Below, piece after piece: positions 35,069 to 47,094 of a DNA stretch of 64,000 nucleotides. Origin of the DNA: Limnephilus marmoratus (lineage: Eukaryota; Arthropoda; Insecta; Trichoptera; Limnephilidae); assembly GCA_917880885.1 (NCBI GenBank), contig OU862910.1, positions 9,684,710 through 9,748,709 of the forward strand, written 5' to 3'. Position 1 is the first letter of the stretch. Each line of letters opens with the position of its first letter. The notes beneath the pieces are model-generated. The model did not search any database, had not been told where the DNA came from, and saw only the letters and a list, made by a program, of their open reading frames with translations. A program made the translations under genes and the position numbers.

Positions 35069-35622
35069 GCGTAAGTCATGTAGATTCTTGTGAATTCTCA
35101 AATCATTGAATTTGTGCATAAAAACACGCTATAAATTATATCAATCGCCATTGGTGAAAATGGCACGGTCCTGGAAGTCTAGCACAGACGATCAATAAAA
35201 CCCTATATTAATGCGATATTTACTACATTCGTTATCCATGGTCAGTTGGCGTTATTTGCGAGCACGGACAAAAATTGATAAAAAAATAATTATTCATAAT
35301 ATATATTATGTGTAAAATATTTTAGCGCGGCCTCAGTGTCAGATAAGCTGTCTATACACAACTTTTTGAATAATGTTGTTCGTTATGCAAAATAACTGAC
35401 TTATTTATGAAAGAAATTGAACTAAGGAAGCTCTTAGAATTGTAAAAAATCATATACGCGATTTGAAAGATTTAATCATTCCCGATCAATTCATTCCGTT
35501 CGATCTTGGAGAGACGATAGTGGATGCAAAATTACCAAATACTTCATTAACTAATTAACTCCCGTTTAGTGTCAAAAAGTTCAAGCGAAATGCCGTTGTA
35601 TATTAATGTTAGTATTTCAATT
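35069..35622. other. Unassigned DNA
   Basis: No gene recognised. Confidence 0.5.
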
Positions 35623-35634
35623 TAAAATTGTCAT

Positions 35635-36572
35635 TAATTGTTTTTGTGTTTAATTCGTAGAACTCCATTTTAATTTTTAGAAATTTAATTAAAATTAAAT
35701 TCGATAATGTTATTATCGAGTTCTGCAAGTTTTTTGGTTAGTGTTTTAGTTACAGCTGTTTCGACTTGTAAGGTCATTTTCAAACTGTGGTGAAGCCACG
35801 TACGGACGACTTATTTATAAGATTTTAAATGTCAATTTTTAAAGGTGTCTAAGTTGATTTATTACCGGTTAAACCAATTTGTAGAGACACTAATTGAGAG
35901 AGTGCTAATGTGGGAATCGGAGTATTTCCCGAGAAGAGAATAAAAAAAAAAATAAAAAAAAAAATAAAAATAAAATAAATAAAATAAATAAAAAATAAAA
36001 TAAAAACACCTCTTCAAAATTCGCCGAACATCTCTTAGTGAATAATCACGTTCCACTTAAAAATAACCAGCCAAAACCATTACATATTGAACGAAAGGGT
36101 CTTAGATTAAATTTGCTTGAACAATTAGAAATCAATAAACGAACGAATGACCCCAACATAACGCTAATTAATAAAGTAAGGAAAATTATTTATTCCCCAC
36201 TACTTAGTATGTTTACCAAACCTAAGAAATATAATGCACTTAAACGAGTCATAGCAATAACGTCATTCTAATTCAATTAAGAAAACCCTAACACTTAGTG
36301 CAAGGCAAACCAAAGGGAAATACTCCGATTCCCACATTAGCACTCTCTCAATTAGTGTCTCTACAAATTGGTTTAACCGGTAATAAATCAACTTAGACAC
36401 CTTTAAAAATTGACATTTAAAATCTTATAAATAAGTCGTCCGTACGTGGCTTCACCACAGTTTGAAAATGACCTTACAAGTCGAAACAGCTGTAACTAAA
36501 ACACTAACCAAAAAACTTGCAGAACTCGATAATAACATTATCGAATTTAATTTTAATTAAATTTCTAAAAAT
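35635..36572 (+). mobile_element. Penelope-like element with inverted terminal repeats
   Basis: 938 bp between 12-bp direct repeats TAAAATTGTCAT (35623-35634, 36573-36584). Inverted ends about 35672-35930 and 36322-36572 match over about 250 bp. A 37-bp extension (35635-35671) lies outside the left arm. Inside is the C-terminal part of a Penelope-type protein. Each arm has a TTTGAAAATGA, GAC/GTC stem, GAAACAGCTG motif (GAAAC at 36483-36487 plus, 35758-35762 minus). Penelope elements are known for pLTRs that may be inverted, a short end extension and variable target duplications, so the assignment is good. Confidence 0.8.
36005..36271 (+). pseudogene. Penelope-like ORF, C-terminal end (GIY-YIG region)
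   Basis: The open stretch reads SKFAEHLLVNNHVP, then LHIERKGLRLNLLEQLEI and about 40 more residues to a stop at 36271. 'SKFA.HLL...H' followed by '.ILH...KG..LN.LE..EI' is the conserved C-terminal part of Penelope-like proteins carrying the GIY-YIG endonuclease (established). The reverse transcriptase and most of the endonuclease are missing. It begins right after an A-rich stretch (35940-36004), so it is a remnant and no start codon applies. Confidence 0.75.
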
Positions 36573-36584
36573 TAAAATTGTCAT

Positions 36585-36790
36585 CTTCTTCTTCTTCCTT
36601 GCACTGTCCGAACTCATTTCCTGGGTAGGCTGCTGGGGTCGGCTCTTCTCGTTCTCGGGCTATAACTTCTTCGGTTCTGGGTATCGCTTTCATCTAGGCC
36701 ATTTTTCTGTAAAATTTTGGAGCATTCAGTTATCCAGGAGTTCTTTGGTCTTCCTCTGGATGACTTTCGATGAAGCTCCATAGACATTGC
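36585..36790 (-). pseudogene. RTE-like LINE C-terminal fragment
   Basis: On minus, RGRPKNSWITECSKIL, then KNGLDESDTQNR and RADP, with a (GAA)n-type 3' tail adjoining the Penelope element's target duplication. 'GRPK..W' followed by a 'D..NR' stretch is typical of the C terminus of RTE-type LINEs. Short and truncated. Confidence 0.6.
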
Positions 36791-38517
36791 CGCTTCACTG
36801 TGTGGTCTAACGGTCTCTGTCTTTTGTCTTAATGGAAATTTTGGTGACGTCCCCGATGTGCATCTTAGTTGTATTTCTACATTAGTGTACTAATGTATAC
36901 GAATTTCAAATTGTCAATTTATTTTTATTTTTATATTTTACGTCCGTTTGGCATTCGGAATGTAAATCCATGGACAGATCGGCCACTGTTGCCAGCATAA
37001 ATCAATTTCTTATTTATTCCCTGGCAATCGTTCTGGCAAATCAGGGAAATCAGTATAAAATCACCGGTATTTACGCCTACCGATTCGATATTGTAAAGTT
37101 ATTGATTTCATTGTTCTAGGCTCCCTGGGGCGATACATAAAATATTCATAATTTTAATTAAATATTTATGATTCAGCGGTTTTGCTGAAGCATACCATTA
37201 AAAATATCTACAAAACATACAGAATCTTGAAATGTCTCAAAGTGTAATTTTGCACAGATCTCTTCTAAGAAGCGCTTACATCACCATTAGTGGAAGAGAT
37301 ACATTCGTAGGGAGATACAAACAATATATTAAATTCAAAACAACAAAATTAATCTTTCTTTGGTTTAGTTAAAGCAAACCATTTAATTATCCCAGCACAA
37401 ATCCAAGTATCAAACCAGTGGAATCGTGAGAATAGAGTTTATGAATTTGGAATGGTGGCGCGCCTTTTTCAAATTAAATTTAAATTTGGATTTGAGGCCA
37501 AAATATTAAACCAAACTGAGAAATATATTTTTAATCAAAAGGCATATTATACCAAGTGTCTAGAACGGATATGTATGTTCCTTTATTTATTTTTATATCA
37601 AATTATAAAATATAGGCCAAACCCATTTTTTTTATTTTAGTGACAACTTTGGCAATTATTATTGTCAGATTATGATAATTCCTTTCAAAAAGTCCTTTCT
37701 TTGTAAATATATGAAATATAGTGTTTAAAAAAATTGAATAATTAAAAATCCGCTTTAATGAGCTTAAAATTAACTTGCAAATGACCGGTTTGCTTTATTT
37801 CATTTTACCGATTCAAAAATTGGTCGATCATATAAATTAAAAATATTTACGCCAAACCGCTTTTTTTAGACGTTTTATTTCCAATGTTAATATATTACTT
37901 AAATTGTTGGGTAAGATTATTTTTTTAATAATATTTATTCAAAATATTGCCAAAATGCCAAATTTATCCACAAAAAATTTCCAAATTGACCAAACGAAAA
38001 ATTTCCAATGTTACCTTAAAAATTATGTGAAAATTAAAGCTTTCACCTATATTTTATCGTTGAAAATATATTTTATCATTTAAAACATAAAAAAATAAAG
38101 TATCACATATTCTTGCTAGATATATGGTGTACCATTTCACTAAAAAAATAATTTTCAAATTGGTTAACTATTGTGTCCTCAAATCAAAATTTAATTTTTG
38201 GGTGAAAAACGTCGCGCAGCCGTTTTCCTTAATATTAATATAAATGTGATCATTTTTTTGTAAAACCCAACTCTTTGGCAAGCATTGGAACACAATCTAA
38301 AAACCAGCGCAGACCCGCGAAAATCACTGAAAATTATAATTGTAGGATTTGTGAAGCCGAAAGTATTTATAAAAAAATATTTACTTGAGAATTGCCCACA
38401 AAGATGAAATTCACCTTTCGAATATTTGTAAACTTACAAAATTACGACATCTACCAAGCATCTGTCAAACATTTAAAGACATGAAATTCACATTTTAAAT
38501 AAAGAATTATTAATTAA
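36791..38517. other. Mostly unassigned; R4 repeat pieces
   Basis: R4 pieces at about 37187-37345 and 37363-37440. The remainder is AT-rich with no gene. Confidence 0.5.
37187..37440. repeat. Repeat R4, two pieces
   Basis: First piece: ACATACAGAATCTTGAAATG, TCTCTTCTAAGAAGCGC. Second piece: GGTTTAGTTAAAGCAAACCA, CCAGTGGAATCGTGAGAAT. Both parts occur joined at 34236-34420 and 39674-39830. Confidence 0.65.
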
Positions 38518-39028
38518 CTAGCAGGCCCGGCCACACGCTGCTGTGGTGAGCGGCCAACTCAGAATGAAACCGACTCAGAACTACCTCAGAAAGGTCATTA
38601 AGAGTGATGATAAAAAAATAGACAACATTGGTTAAATAGGTTAAGTTAGGTTAGGTTTAACGGCTATTTTAAAATTATTTTTTTCATTGCTTTTAATGTC
38701 TTCTCAAAGATGTGTTGAGTTGACTTGATTCTGAGTGGGCTTGGAACCGCTGTGGCTAACGAAATAAAACGCCACGCCATTACCCAACCTTTATAACCAA
38801 CGCCATCTGTTAAATCAAATCCGCACCGCTCGCTTGCCAGCCGGCTGCCCGCTTTTATATATTTCAACCAATTTGCCAGATTATATACTTATATTTCAAC
38901 AAAACCCTGCCAGATTATATACTTAAAAACCTTCCTCTTGAAAACCGCATGAAAATTCGTTGCGTAGTTTAAAGGATCTAAGCGCACAGACAGCGGGAGT
39001 GACTTCATTTTATACTATGTAAAGATTA
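38518..39028 (+). repeat. Repeat R3, copy 1
   Basis: Starts ACTAGCAGGCCCGGCC and ends with the phrase GAAAATTCGTTGCGTAGTTT, GCGCACAGACAGCGGGAG and TTTATACTATGTAAAGATT. Relatives at 44228-44402 (minus) and 62681-63310 (plus) start ACTAGC(G/T)...ACCCGGC. The class (LINE 3' end, SINE or Helitron-like) is undecided. Confidence 0.55.
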
Positions 39029-39447
39029 AATAATTTGGAACTTAATCGCTTTTGACACCCATAATAATAATCAATTTTCATAAAAAATGCCTTTAACAAG
39101 GTTGGCTCATCGAGGGGGTAGAGCGGTGATTCGCTAGAAAGTCGTGCCGTAGCTTGAAGTCCATGTTCAACTGGGAGATTTGAATTAACTGCAATACAAG
39201 TGGCAGTGTTTTACTTCAAGATACGTCACGCGTTCGAAATTTCTAAAGCGGCCCGACGAGTTTTTTTTTTCATAAAAGGCCCTATGATAAACTTTACTAA
39301 ACGCACTTTCTATGAACCTTGACCTATAATCTTTTACATTAATAGAGTTCGTATCTATGTCGACATTTTGAATTTAATAATTTAAGTACTTTTGGAAGCC
39401 ATTAAATAATTGAAAATCTGGAGACAGAAAAATCAGAAAAAAATATT
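39029..39447. other. Unassigned DNA
   Basis: A weak tRNA-like stretch near 39103-39185 (GGCTCATCGAGGGGGTAGAG) is not convincing. Nothing else seen. Confidence 0.4.
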
Positions 39448-39518
39448 GGCACCTCTGGGACTCGAACCCAGAACCTCTGCTTACATAGCAACAACTCTAC
39501 CAACTGAGCTAAGGTGTC
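39448..39518 (-). pseudogene. tRNA pseudogene or tRNA-like SINE head
   Basis: 71 nt on minus. Acceptor GACACCT/AGGTGCC (one mismatch), D arm GCTCAGTTGGTAGAGT, T arm CTGGG TTCGAGT CCCAG perfect. The anticodon arm GTTGC-TATGTAA-GCAGA has one mismatch, and position 33 is A rather than the invariant T. The apparent anticodon is TGT (Thr), but the body is not like tRNA-Thr. I therefore call a pseudogene or SINE head, not a working tRNA. Confidence 0.5.
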
Positions 39519-39673
39519 TATATCCAATTCGGTCACTTTTAACTGTATCATACATCGACTAAGAACTACCAACATTATCTATTAGTTTCACTACTTCATT
39601 TAATTAACAATTACAATTTGAAGTTTTACTCAAAAGTTAAAAATAAAACATTAAATAATCTTTACGTTTTCAC

Positions 39674-39830
39674 GGTTTAGTTAAAGGAAACCATTTGATT
39701 ATCAGAGCACAAGTCATATAGATTCTCGGAAAGTCTCAAATCAGTGGAATTGTGTACAGATCTGTTCAGAGAAGCACGCACGGCGCCTCTGGGGAACGTA
39801 GTTCTGTCCTGAGGCGATAGGCATCACACG
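39674..39830 (+). repeat. Repeat R4, copy 4
   Basis: GGTTTAGTTAAAGGAAACCA, AAGTCTCAAATCAGTGGAAT, GTACAGATCTGTTCAGAGAA. Followed by an unusually GC-rich patch at about 39860-39990. Confidence 0.65.
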
Positions 39831-40699
39831 CACGCTAAGAAAACTCGCTTCACGAAGGCCTATCGATTTCCCAGACCGTCCGCCCGCAGCCTCTACCGGA
39901 GCCTACCCGCCTAGGCAGGGCGGTGTGCCTGGGGGTGGGCGGGAGGCGGCGGGGGTAGTTGCCTCCACCGCGGGTTGGACGTAACAGTTTCGGTTAGGAA
40001 ACAAAGTGCTCGGCGAATCTGTGAAAAATCACCCTCTCTTAATTCACTTAGTGCTTTGCCTTTTCCTCAGAACTGATAAATACAATTTTTCCTTGTAACG
40101 GTTTTGTTGTTCCCGCACATAATTGAGTTACCCCACCCCAGAAATTATTATTGTAGTACTCGGCAGTTTTAAAGCGAGTCTTTTAGGAATATATATTTTT
40201 AATTTTGAGAAGAAATTTAGGATGATGCCTTAGAATGGCCAATTATAAGAGATGAAGTGCTGGTGATAAATAAAATAGAATAATGTATTTGGTAGTACGA
40301 AAAGGGCACTATTTAAAATTACAAGTTTTCTTATGAATAATTTTTAGTTCCATTATTGTCTCAAAAATATAAGTAGTTCTATTTTATCCCAGCTGTTCAG
40401 GGAATTTGTTTTTAATAGATTTCAATAGATCAGTATTATAGTATTTCAATAGTTTTTAATAGATTTCTCGTCATATACTTATCTATTTATTTTTATTGAA
40501 GAATGAATAACAATGGGAGAAAAAAATTTTGATCTGAAAATTGTTTTAGCATCGTTGTGATTTGAAACTCGATGAAACGAAAAATAGCCATACTAAAAAC
40601 AGACAAATGCCTACACCTACCTATAGGATTTAGCCTGCATGTGAATGAGATAGTATGATCGGTCTCCTGTTTCTGCGGTGCTTCGTAGCCTCCCCACTC
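39831..40699. other. GC-rich patch, then unassigned DNA
   Basis: 39860-39990 is GC-rich (GGGGGTGGGCGGGAGGCGGC) in an AT-rich setting. No promoter or gene is visible beside it. Confidence 0.4.
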
Positions 40700-41215
40700 T
40701 TATTTTTTTTTACATCAACTCGACACTGGAGGCCCTGAAGAAAATACTTTCCCTCGGGGCTTATGTCATCTGATACCCCGTGTAGAGGGTCTTTTTGAGG
40801 AGAGAAGGGGATGAACATTGGTCTTCAAGTTTTTTACATTACTATTAATTGTTTTTTACACGTTGAAGGAAGGTGGAAACACAGAGGCTGGCAAATCGTT
40901 CCACAGCGAAGCAGTTGAACACAAGAACGAGTCGAAGAAACGACCCGTTCTCGTGTGACAAATGGAACGCATTTGCCGAGTTTCCTGCACCGGTGCCGAA
41001 GGGATCAATGACGCTTGTTCCTCGGAGCATCTTCCATTGAAATACCGTTATAACAAGGATAGCATTTCCACCCGACATCTGTGCTCTAAAGATTGTAATC
41101 CGTTTGTTGAGTTAGGAGAATCTAATTGAGGGTTTTTTTTCAGGTATTTTGGGGCTCCAGACCAGAGGTGGCTGCCAAATTCAACCGTGGGGCGTACCTT
41201 AGTTACTTAGTTTTC
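40700..41215 (-). repeat. LINE family L1a, 3' part, degraded
   Basis: Minus copy with the tail stem-loop near 40728-40770 (GGCCCTGAAG / CTTTCCCTCGGGGC), poly-T at its left, and coding remnants that align with 49093-49550 (LCSTARLWN-type region eroded; SLWNDLP replaced). It is interrupted by a short deletion near 40840. Confidence 0.75.
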
Positions 41216-42690
41216 CGAAGGTTTCTCTTCTACCGCGTGTGAATTACACACTCTGATTTTTCTTCATTGTGTACACAAAAATCAATTTTTCAAAGTACCA
41301 AATCTCGTGTTGTAGAAGTTGTTGTGTGCTCTAGATAGTTCTCGAAATTCTGGACAGAAAAAAGTATTCTGTCATTAAAATGCATAATACAGTCTTATTA
41401 TGCTTAACTTAAAGGTAAGAAAATATCCACCTTAAACTCAATATTTCTGAAATGTTTCGTAATAAAATACGAAAGCGAAATTCAAACGAAAAACTTCGAA
41501 AAGTCGGGGTTTATATAATCTATACCTAAACCAAAGAATTTACTTCTTTGCCCACGCGCCCCAAGATTTGGTCAACTTTTGTTTGAATTGTGATTCTTTG
41601 CGAATCCGTCCGCCGTATAAAAGCTTCAAAGTTTTCTTCAAACATTTACTTGAAAACCTGTCCTTGCAAGTCCTGAATATCTCGATACTGTTTCCATCCA
41701 AGAATTGAGAGATCTTTGTTTGTTTATATATCTTAACTTTGAGAAAAGTGGCATACAAAGACTACTAGCTCAAAGCATTATACGTAGTACATGATGTAAG
41801 GGTATATTGTTTACTGGATACAGGACCCAGAGCTTATTTAGAGGAGATAGTAGCAAGGGTACTTCTTGGAATGAGGGATAGGAGATACTATAATCTACAA
41901 GTTCGAGAATGTCCCCCATCGTCGATTTCTGTCACCGGCCAGATTCCTGTATCGAAGCTTTCTGGATAATTGTGTTATAATTTAATATTATTAACTACAC
42001 GTGGGAGGCACTGGGGTTAACCTCTGTCGTCTTTAAGGATGATGGTGGTGTTATTATAAGGAATGGGAATAGTGAATGTTATGGTAGCGAAAACCTGCTA
42101 ATCATTACACAGTCAAGGTGTTAAGGCGCCACAACCGGGCTCAAAAAGAAGAAGATGGAGGGATATGATATTACGAATGTTAGAGGAGCGCGCAAGTATT
42201 TAAAGCGACCAAATCGATGCGGATATTGTGAAATTGTTTAATAAAACACGACTCGTTTAAAATAAAGCAATAATCTCGCAGGAATTGTCTTAAACAGCAT
42301 TTAAAGAAACACTGTAAATTTTTTCATACATATGTAACATAACTGAAACAAACGTTATTACAATAATTTTTGGAGCATACTTTGCCATTTTTTTCTATCG
42401 AGGGAATTTTATATAATTTGCGTTTCGACGCGGTGAATGTCTATCAAATATCTTCAAGAATAATATATATATATTTTTAAAAGCTTTAAAACTTAATGTG
42501 TTTAAGGGAGATATGTAAGAAATCGGTAGAAATTCGGGTAGCGGCGGCTAAGGACAGGATAAAATGTCCTATTCTCTTGCACAAAAATGTCAATCCTTTA
42601 TAAAAATTTCTGTGCACCGTTGGGACTTGGATATTAAGTGCTTATTACCAATTATGTTTATGATAGTTTTTCGGAGCATCTTCCATTTAA
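41216..42690. other. Unassigned DNA
   Basis: No gene recognised. The end (42672-42690, CGGAGCATCTTCCATTT) is an 18-bp scrap of the L1a LINE fused to an S1 SINE. Confidence 0.5.
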
Positions 42691-42936
42691 TTATGTATAG
42701 TAGAAGATACTCTCAGTTTTGCGTTGGTGTAAGACCACAATTCAGAATTGAAACATTGCTCGAAATGCCTTTAGCCGTGTTTGGTGGCCAGATCTGAGGT
42801 ATTTCCTATCCTCCTCCGCCCCTTCTTCTTTCCCTCCCCACTATCTTTAGCCTCACAACATACCCCAAGTGGGGATGCCATAGTCTCACTGGCTCCAGAC
42901 GGGAGCAGCTGGAACTCTTGTTAGGTATTCACATAA
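42691..42936 (+). mobile_element. S1 SINE, 5'-truncated
   Basis: Begins at AGAAGATACTCTCAG in the middle of S1 and runs to the end phrase CTCCAGACGGGAGCAGCTGG. No head. Confidence 0.85.
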
Positions 42937-44132
42937 ATTGTTTTTGGTCTATGTAATTCTTAATCAGTACATAATATAATAATATCTATATTTTTATATC
43001 TATATTAGTATGTTTAATGTGTGAAATCTCACTCACTACCCTATTCATATTCTGAAATTAACTACGAAAAATAATAATTGCGATTGGGGGGCTGTCTGCG
43101 AGTGTGTGTGTCTGGTTCGATGAAATCGAATTTATTTTTGAATTTAAGACGAAGCTATATGTGAAATTCTATTAAGATACTATTTAGATTAATCTTTACT
43201 ACAAATCGGTTTACATTATGAACATAAAAAAACATGCTACCGATAAATTGAAGCTTTTACTACCCTTTGTATGTTTTGGAATAACAATAAAATTATTATT
43301 TAAATAACAAAAAATATAAGCATAAACTACTAGAAAAAATGATTTTTCATGACTTATGAAGTAACATAAGAATATATTTTTTTAAATACCCCTTTATGTC
43401 TAACACTATTTCTGACGTGTTTTTCATTGTTATAAAATAATGCACACACTTTTTCATTCTTATAAAATTATGCACAAAATAAATAAAAACCACTTTGGCG
43501 CTTACTTGCCTCTTGCAACTAAGACGCTCGATTTTAAACTTCGAAGGCGTGAGAATCGAAATATTTCTAGAGTTTATGTTCCTCTAAAGTGTCTTCTTAA
43601 AATGGAAACTGATTGTATAAAGAATTCAGACTTTTCAATTTCAGTACTTTTCGTGTACTTTTAAGTAGTTAATTAAAAGAGGGTAATTTTGTAATTTAAT
43701 GTAAAAAAAAATTATTGTTGTTTTCAAAATTGAAACTGAAAATAATAATAATATTTGGATTATTTTTAACACCTTTTTTGTGAAAAATCACCTCAAGAGC
43801 GCTTCAAAAATTTGTAACATATTTCTACAGTCTTACTTCTAACTACAGACAAGACAAACCATTATAACAACTTACTGCTAAAATATTACGTCCAGCGGTT
43901 CTTTGATCATTAATACAAAACTATATTTGACCAATGAACGCGATTCTGCGTAAAAATGAACGTATGTTTTTTTAATTTATACTTTATACAGTCAGAAAAT
44001 ACACGGGACCATACCTACCTGGTAGGTCACTTCAGGTTAACATTGTTTATTTAGAGAAATTTAGATACAATTTGCACTCCGGGGACATTATTGGGAACAC
44101 GTGTAAGTTGTAAAGACATTATTTAATCTTGG
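42937..44132. other. Unassigned AT-rich DNA
   Basis: No gene recognised. Confidence 0.5.
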
Positions 44133-44190
44133 TATATAATATTACAAGTCAGGTACGCCTCATACGTCATATCTTGTAATATTATATTAT
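44133..44190. repeat. Small palindromic repeat
   Basis: Arms TATAATATTACAAG and CTTGTAATATTATA flank GTCAGGTACGCCTCATACGT. The same core occurs inverted at about 56447-56472. Confidence 0.65.
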
Positions 44191-44227
44191 CGTGAAAATA
44201 AGCTCATGGTTTGGGTGGTTTATAATC

Positions 44228-44402
44228 TGTGAAGCGGAAGAGTGGGGAATGCTGGGAAGGTGAAGGGGAACACGAGAGGGAAGAATTTGTGGGAGGGGAA
44301 GGGGAGTCGGGAGGGAACGGAAATGAATGGGAAAGGACAAGCAGTGAGAAACAATTTATTTATTTAAATGGCATTGCAACGCATGCCGGGTACTCGCTAG
44401 TA
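44228..44402 (-). repeat. Repeat R3, 5' part, minus
   Basis: Read on minus: TACTAGCGAGTACCCGGCAT, GCCATTTAAATAAATAAATTG, then a C/T-rich stretch, as at 62681-62900. It begins where the RTE fragment's tail ends. Confidence 0.65.
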
Positions 44403-44815
44403 CATAATAATAATAATAATATTATCATAATAATAGCCTTTATTCAGACAGTAAATTACATTATAATATACTAATCACATTTATCACGCATCGACTCCCT
44501 GTCTGTATGTCACTAGTTGACAAAGGCCTCCTCCAAATGTCGTCATTTCTCTCTATCCTTAGCTCCACTTGTCCATATAACACTTGCTATGGCTTTGATG
44601 TCGTCAACCCACTGTCTAAATGGTCTACCTCGTTTTCTCTTCTTGTCACTTGTGAACCAATTCATGACTAATTTTGACAATTTTTCACTTTCTCTGATTG
44701 TGTGGCCTGACCACTTCCACTTAAGCTTTTTCATTGTTTTTATGACGTCTTTTATTCTTGTTTGTTTCTTAATGGTTACAATTTTTATTTACGCCAGTAT
44801 ATAATATGTTATTTA
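44403..44815 (-). pseudogene. RTE-like LINE, C-terminal end with (TAA)n tail
   Basis: On minus, KKLKWKWSGHTIRESEKLSK, then KKRKRGRPFRQWVDDIKAI and WTSGAKDREKWRHLEEAFVN to a stop near 44517. 'KW.W.GH..R', 'RGRP..RW.DDI' and 'W...A.DR..W..L.EAF' are the C-terminal hallmarks of RTE-type LINEs. The 3' region ends in a TAA-repeat tail at 44403-44420. Heavily 5'-truncated. Confidence 0.8.
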
Positions 44816-45386
44816 ATAAACGTGTTTAGGAAAGCAAAAGCAAAATTATATAACGAGTGGCACAACAGAACAAGGATTTGATTAGAATTGTGTCAAGAAA
44901 TCAGATTCTCCAGGGATTTTTTACGGGTCTGCGCAAGTTATGAATAATATTACCTGCTTCATGTGAATCCTCTTATTTGTATAATCTCTCTATTCTCTTG
45001 TGTCCATACGATACAGGATAAGGGATACCGGATACAAACATAGTTCCAGTGGCCCCGGAACAAAGGGAGGGACTTTGACCTGACGTAGAGGTCCCGTTTT
45101 CTATTCATGGCTGACAACATTCCCAGTGACGAGGGTTTTTAAAATTGCACCGCGCGTCACAAACAGCGATCAGCACGATACAGTTTCCACAAAGTTCGTA
45201 TAAATAAGGAATGAGATATCTTTTTTATATTCTTTACACATCATTGCTATGTAGATTCAATTCGTTATGAAAAAAGTTGAACGGTCCTACTAGAATGTAA
45301 AATGCATAACTAAGGGGGGATGTCACAGAATTCCGATAATTTGATTAAAACATTCCTTTAACGGAGCCAGTTCTGTATAAACGACT
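44816..45386. other. Unassigned DNA
   Basis: No gene recognised. Confidence 0.5.
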
Positions 45387-45592
45387 TTTTTTTTTTACTT
45401 TTTTTTTTTAAAAAGAAAGACAAACATTCCCGGGTTACGAATAACCCAACAATGTTTGAAAATCTCCTACTACCACCACAGAAAGCCGAAAATGTTGCTT
45501 GTGTTGTGATGGAGGACTTAGCCAGCCGAGGAATCGAACACGCGACGCTCGGGCGGGACCCAAGCGCTATGACCACTCAACCACCGACCAGT
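45387..45592 (-). mobile_element. S2 SINE, full length
   Basis: About 200 bp on minus. The tRNA-like head has A-box TGGTTGAGTGG and B-box GTGTTCGATTCC, then the S2 body (TGGCTAAGTCCTCCATCACA) and an A-rich tail (poly-T at 45387-45409). A headless copy is at 27463-27598. Confidence 0.85.
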
Positions 45593-45944
45593 CTTTTCTT
45601 CTTTGAAACTCGTAATCGGTTTTATCTTTTTGCTTTGCATCGTGCAATGTATTGGATAGGATATTTTGTCATGTACCTACGTGAAATTGCAGGTCAAATT
45701 TTGAATAGATCTGAATGAAAATCCAATAGGAGAAAGAACAAATTTCCGACAGACAAAAATGGGTATCTGTATGGGGCCCATTTCAAATACTGAATTATGA
45801 TAGAAAATAAAACCATGAGTCAACATTTGGGAATAACTCACATAAAGATTAGAATACATAACGACCTTCAGTCGAATGCATTAATTTGGGAAACTTTAAA
45901 AGGATAATAAATAACCCTATAATTAATAATTTCACTCATTTTAC
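45593..45944. other. Unassigned DNA
   Basis: No gene recognised. Confidence 0.5.
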
Positions 45945-46564
45945 TCAGAAAGAGGTATGGGAAGGCTGATAGAGATATCAAAAGAAGGGTAAATGCAGGT
46001 AACTCCATTAATGGAGGACTGAATGCCGTTGGCGCTAATAAAAAACTGTCAAAAGAAGCGAAGCTAGCAGTCCACAATGGAGTCCTGGTACCTACCCTGA
46101 TGTATGGCAGTGAGGCACGGAACTGTCAGAGGAAGAATGAAAGTAAACTGAATGCTGTTGAAATGAGATCCCTGAGGCGTATGTGTGTAAAACCATGTAT
46201 GATCATGTGAGAAATGTGGATATCCGCAAAGAATGTAAGGCTGATGTAAGCATAATGAGTAAGATCAAGAAAGGGACCCTCAGATGGTTTGGGCATGTAG
46301 AGCGAATGAAAGAAGAAAATAGTGTGAGAAGAATATGACGCAAAATGAAGAAGAAGTCGGGGACGCCCGAGGAAGACATGGTACGATCAAGTGAATCAGA
46401 TGAGTCGGGCCATGTCAAAAGTAAGAATAATTGAAGAGTATGTATGAGACGATGTATGAATGTGAGTGAGGCAAAGAGTGTATGCCAAGACCGAGTTGTT
46501 TGGCGGTCTATCCTCTCTGCCTAACCCTGCGGCAAAACGGCGTGATGGTTAGTTAGTTAGTTAC
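45945..46564 (+). pseudogene. RTE-like LINE, C-terminal fragment
   Basis: Reads RDIKRRVNAGNSINGGL, AVHNGVLVPTLMYGSEA, LNAVEMRSLRRMCV, DHVRNVDIRKECKAD and LRWFGHVERMKEE in shifting frames, with a TGA inside. This is the order of the post-RT region of RTE-type LINEs. It ends in a (TTAG)n tail at 46548-46564. RT catalytic part missing. Confidence 0.8.
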
Positions 46565-46574
46565 TCAAAAATAA

Positions 46575-46815
46575 GAAATTAGTCATCAAATACCCATCTT
46601 TAAATGATATAAATACATCGCTGTAGTCTAAGAGTATTAGCACAGTTTGATAATGCCTTCAGAAGGCGAAACAGCTGTCACGCCTAATAAAAATTACATA
46701 GCGGGATCTGTTTATAAATAAACTGCTTTTTATAAATTGATTAATAATATTATTGAATACATAAAAGAAATAAATATTAAAATGTAGTTCTACAAATTAA
46801 ACTTGATAACAAATA
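46575..46815 (+). repeat. Penelope-like solo terminal repeat
   Basis: Has CACAGTTTGATAATGCC, stem GCCTT/AAGGC and GAAACAGCTGT at about 46639-46680. Near its end is AAAATGTAGTTCTACAAATT, the counterpart of the 37-bp extension of the element at 35635. No coding part. The outer edges are approximate. Confidence 0.65.
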
Positions 46816-47094
46816 ACAATAAAAAATTGGTATGCTTAGGTATCGCATATCTAATAACTCTATCTGGGGGTTCTATCGGCAAATTCTGACAACACCTCGA
46901 ATGTTTAAAATTTGTCTCTAGTCATTACATGACCTATTGATATGCTGAGCGTATTTTCAGTGAGAGTACCCACATATTTATGATTTTTGGTAGACACAGC
47001 ACTTTTCAAAGAAGTGTTTAAATATGTGTAAATGGCTTGTGGTAAAGGAGTTCTGACACCATAAAGATATCATATTCAGATATTCCCAAAAGAA
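46816..47094. other. Unassigned DNA
   Basis: Nothing recognised. Confidence 0.5.

Noticed and set aside
39448..39518. Functional tRNA-Thr
   Set aside because: Position 33 is A, the acceptor and anticodon stems have mismatches, and the body does not look like tRNA-Thr.
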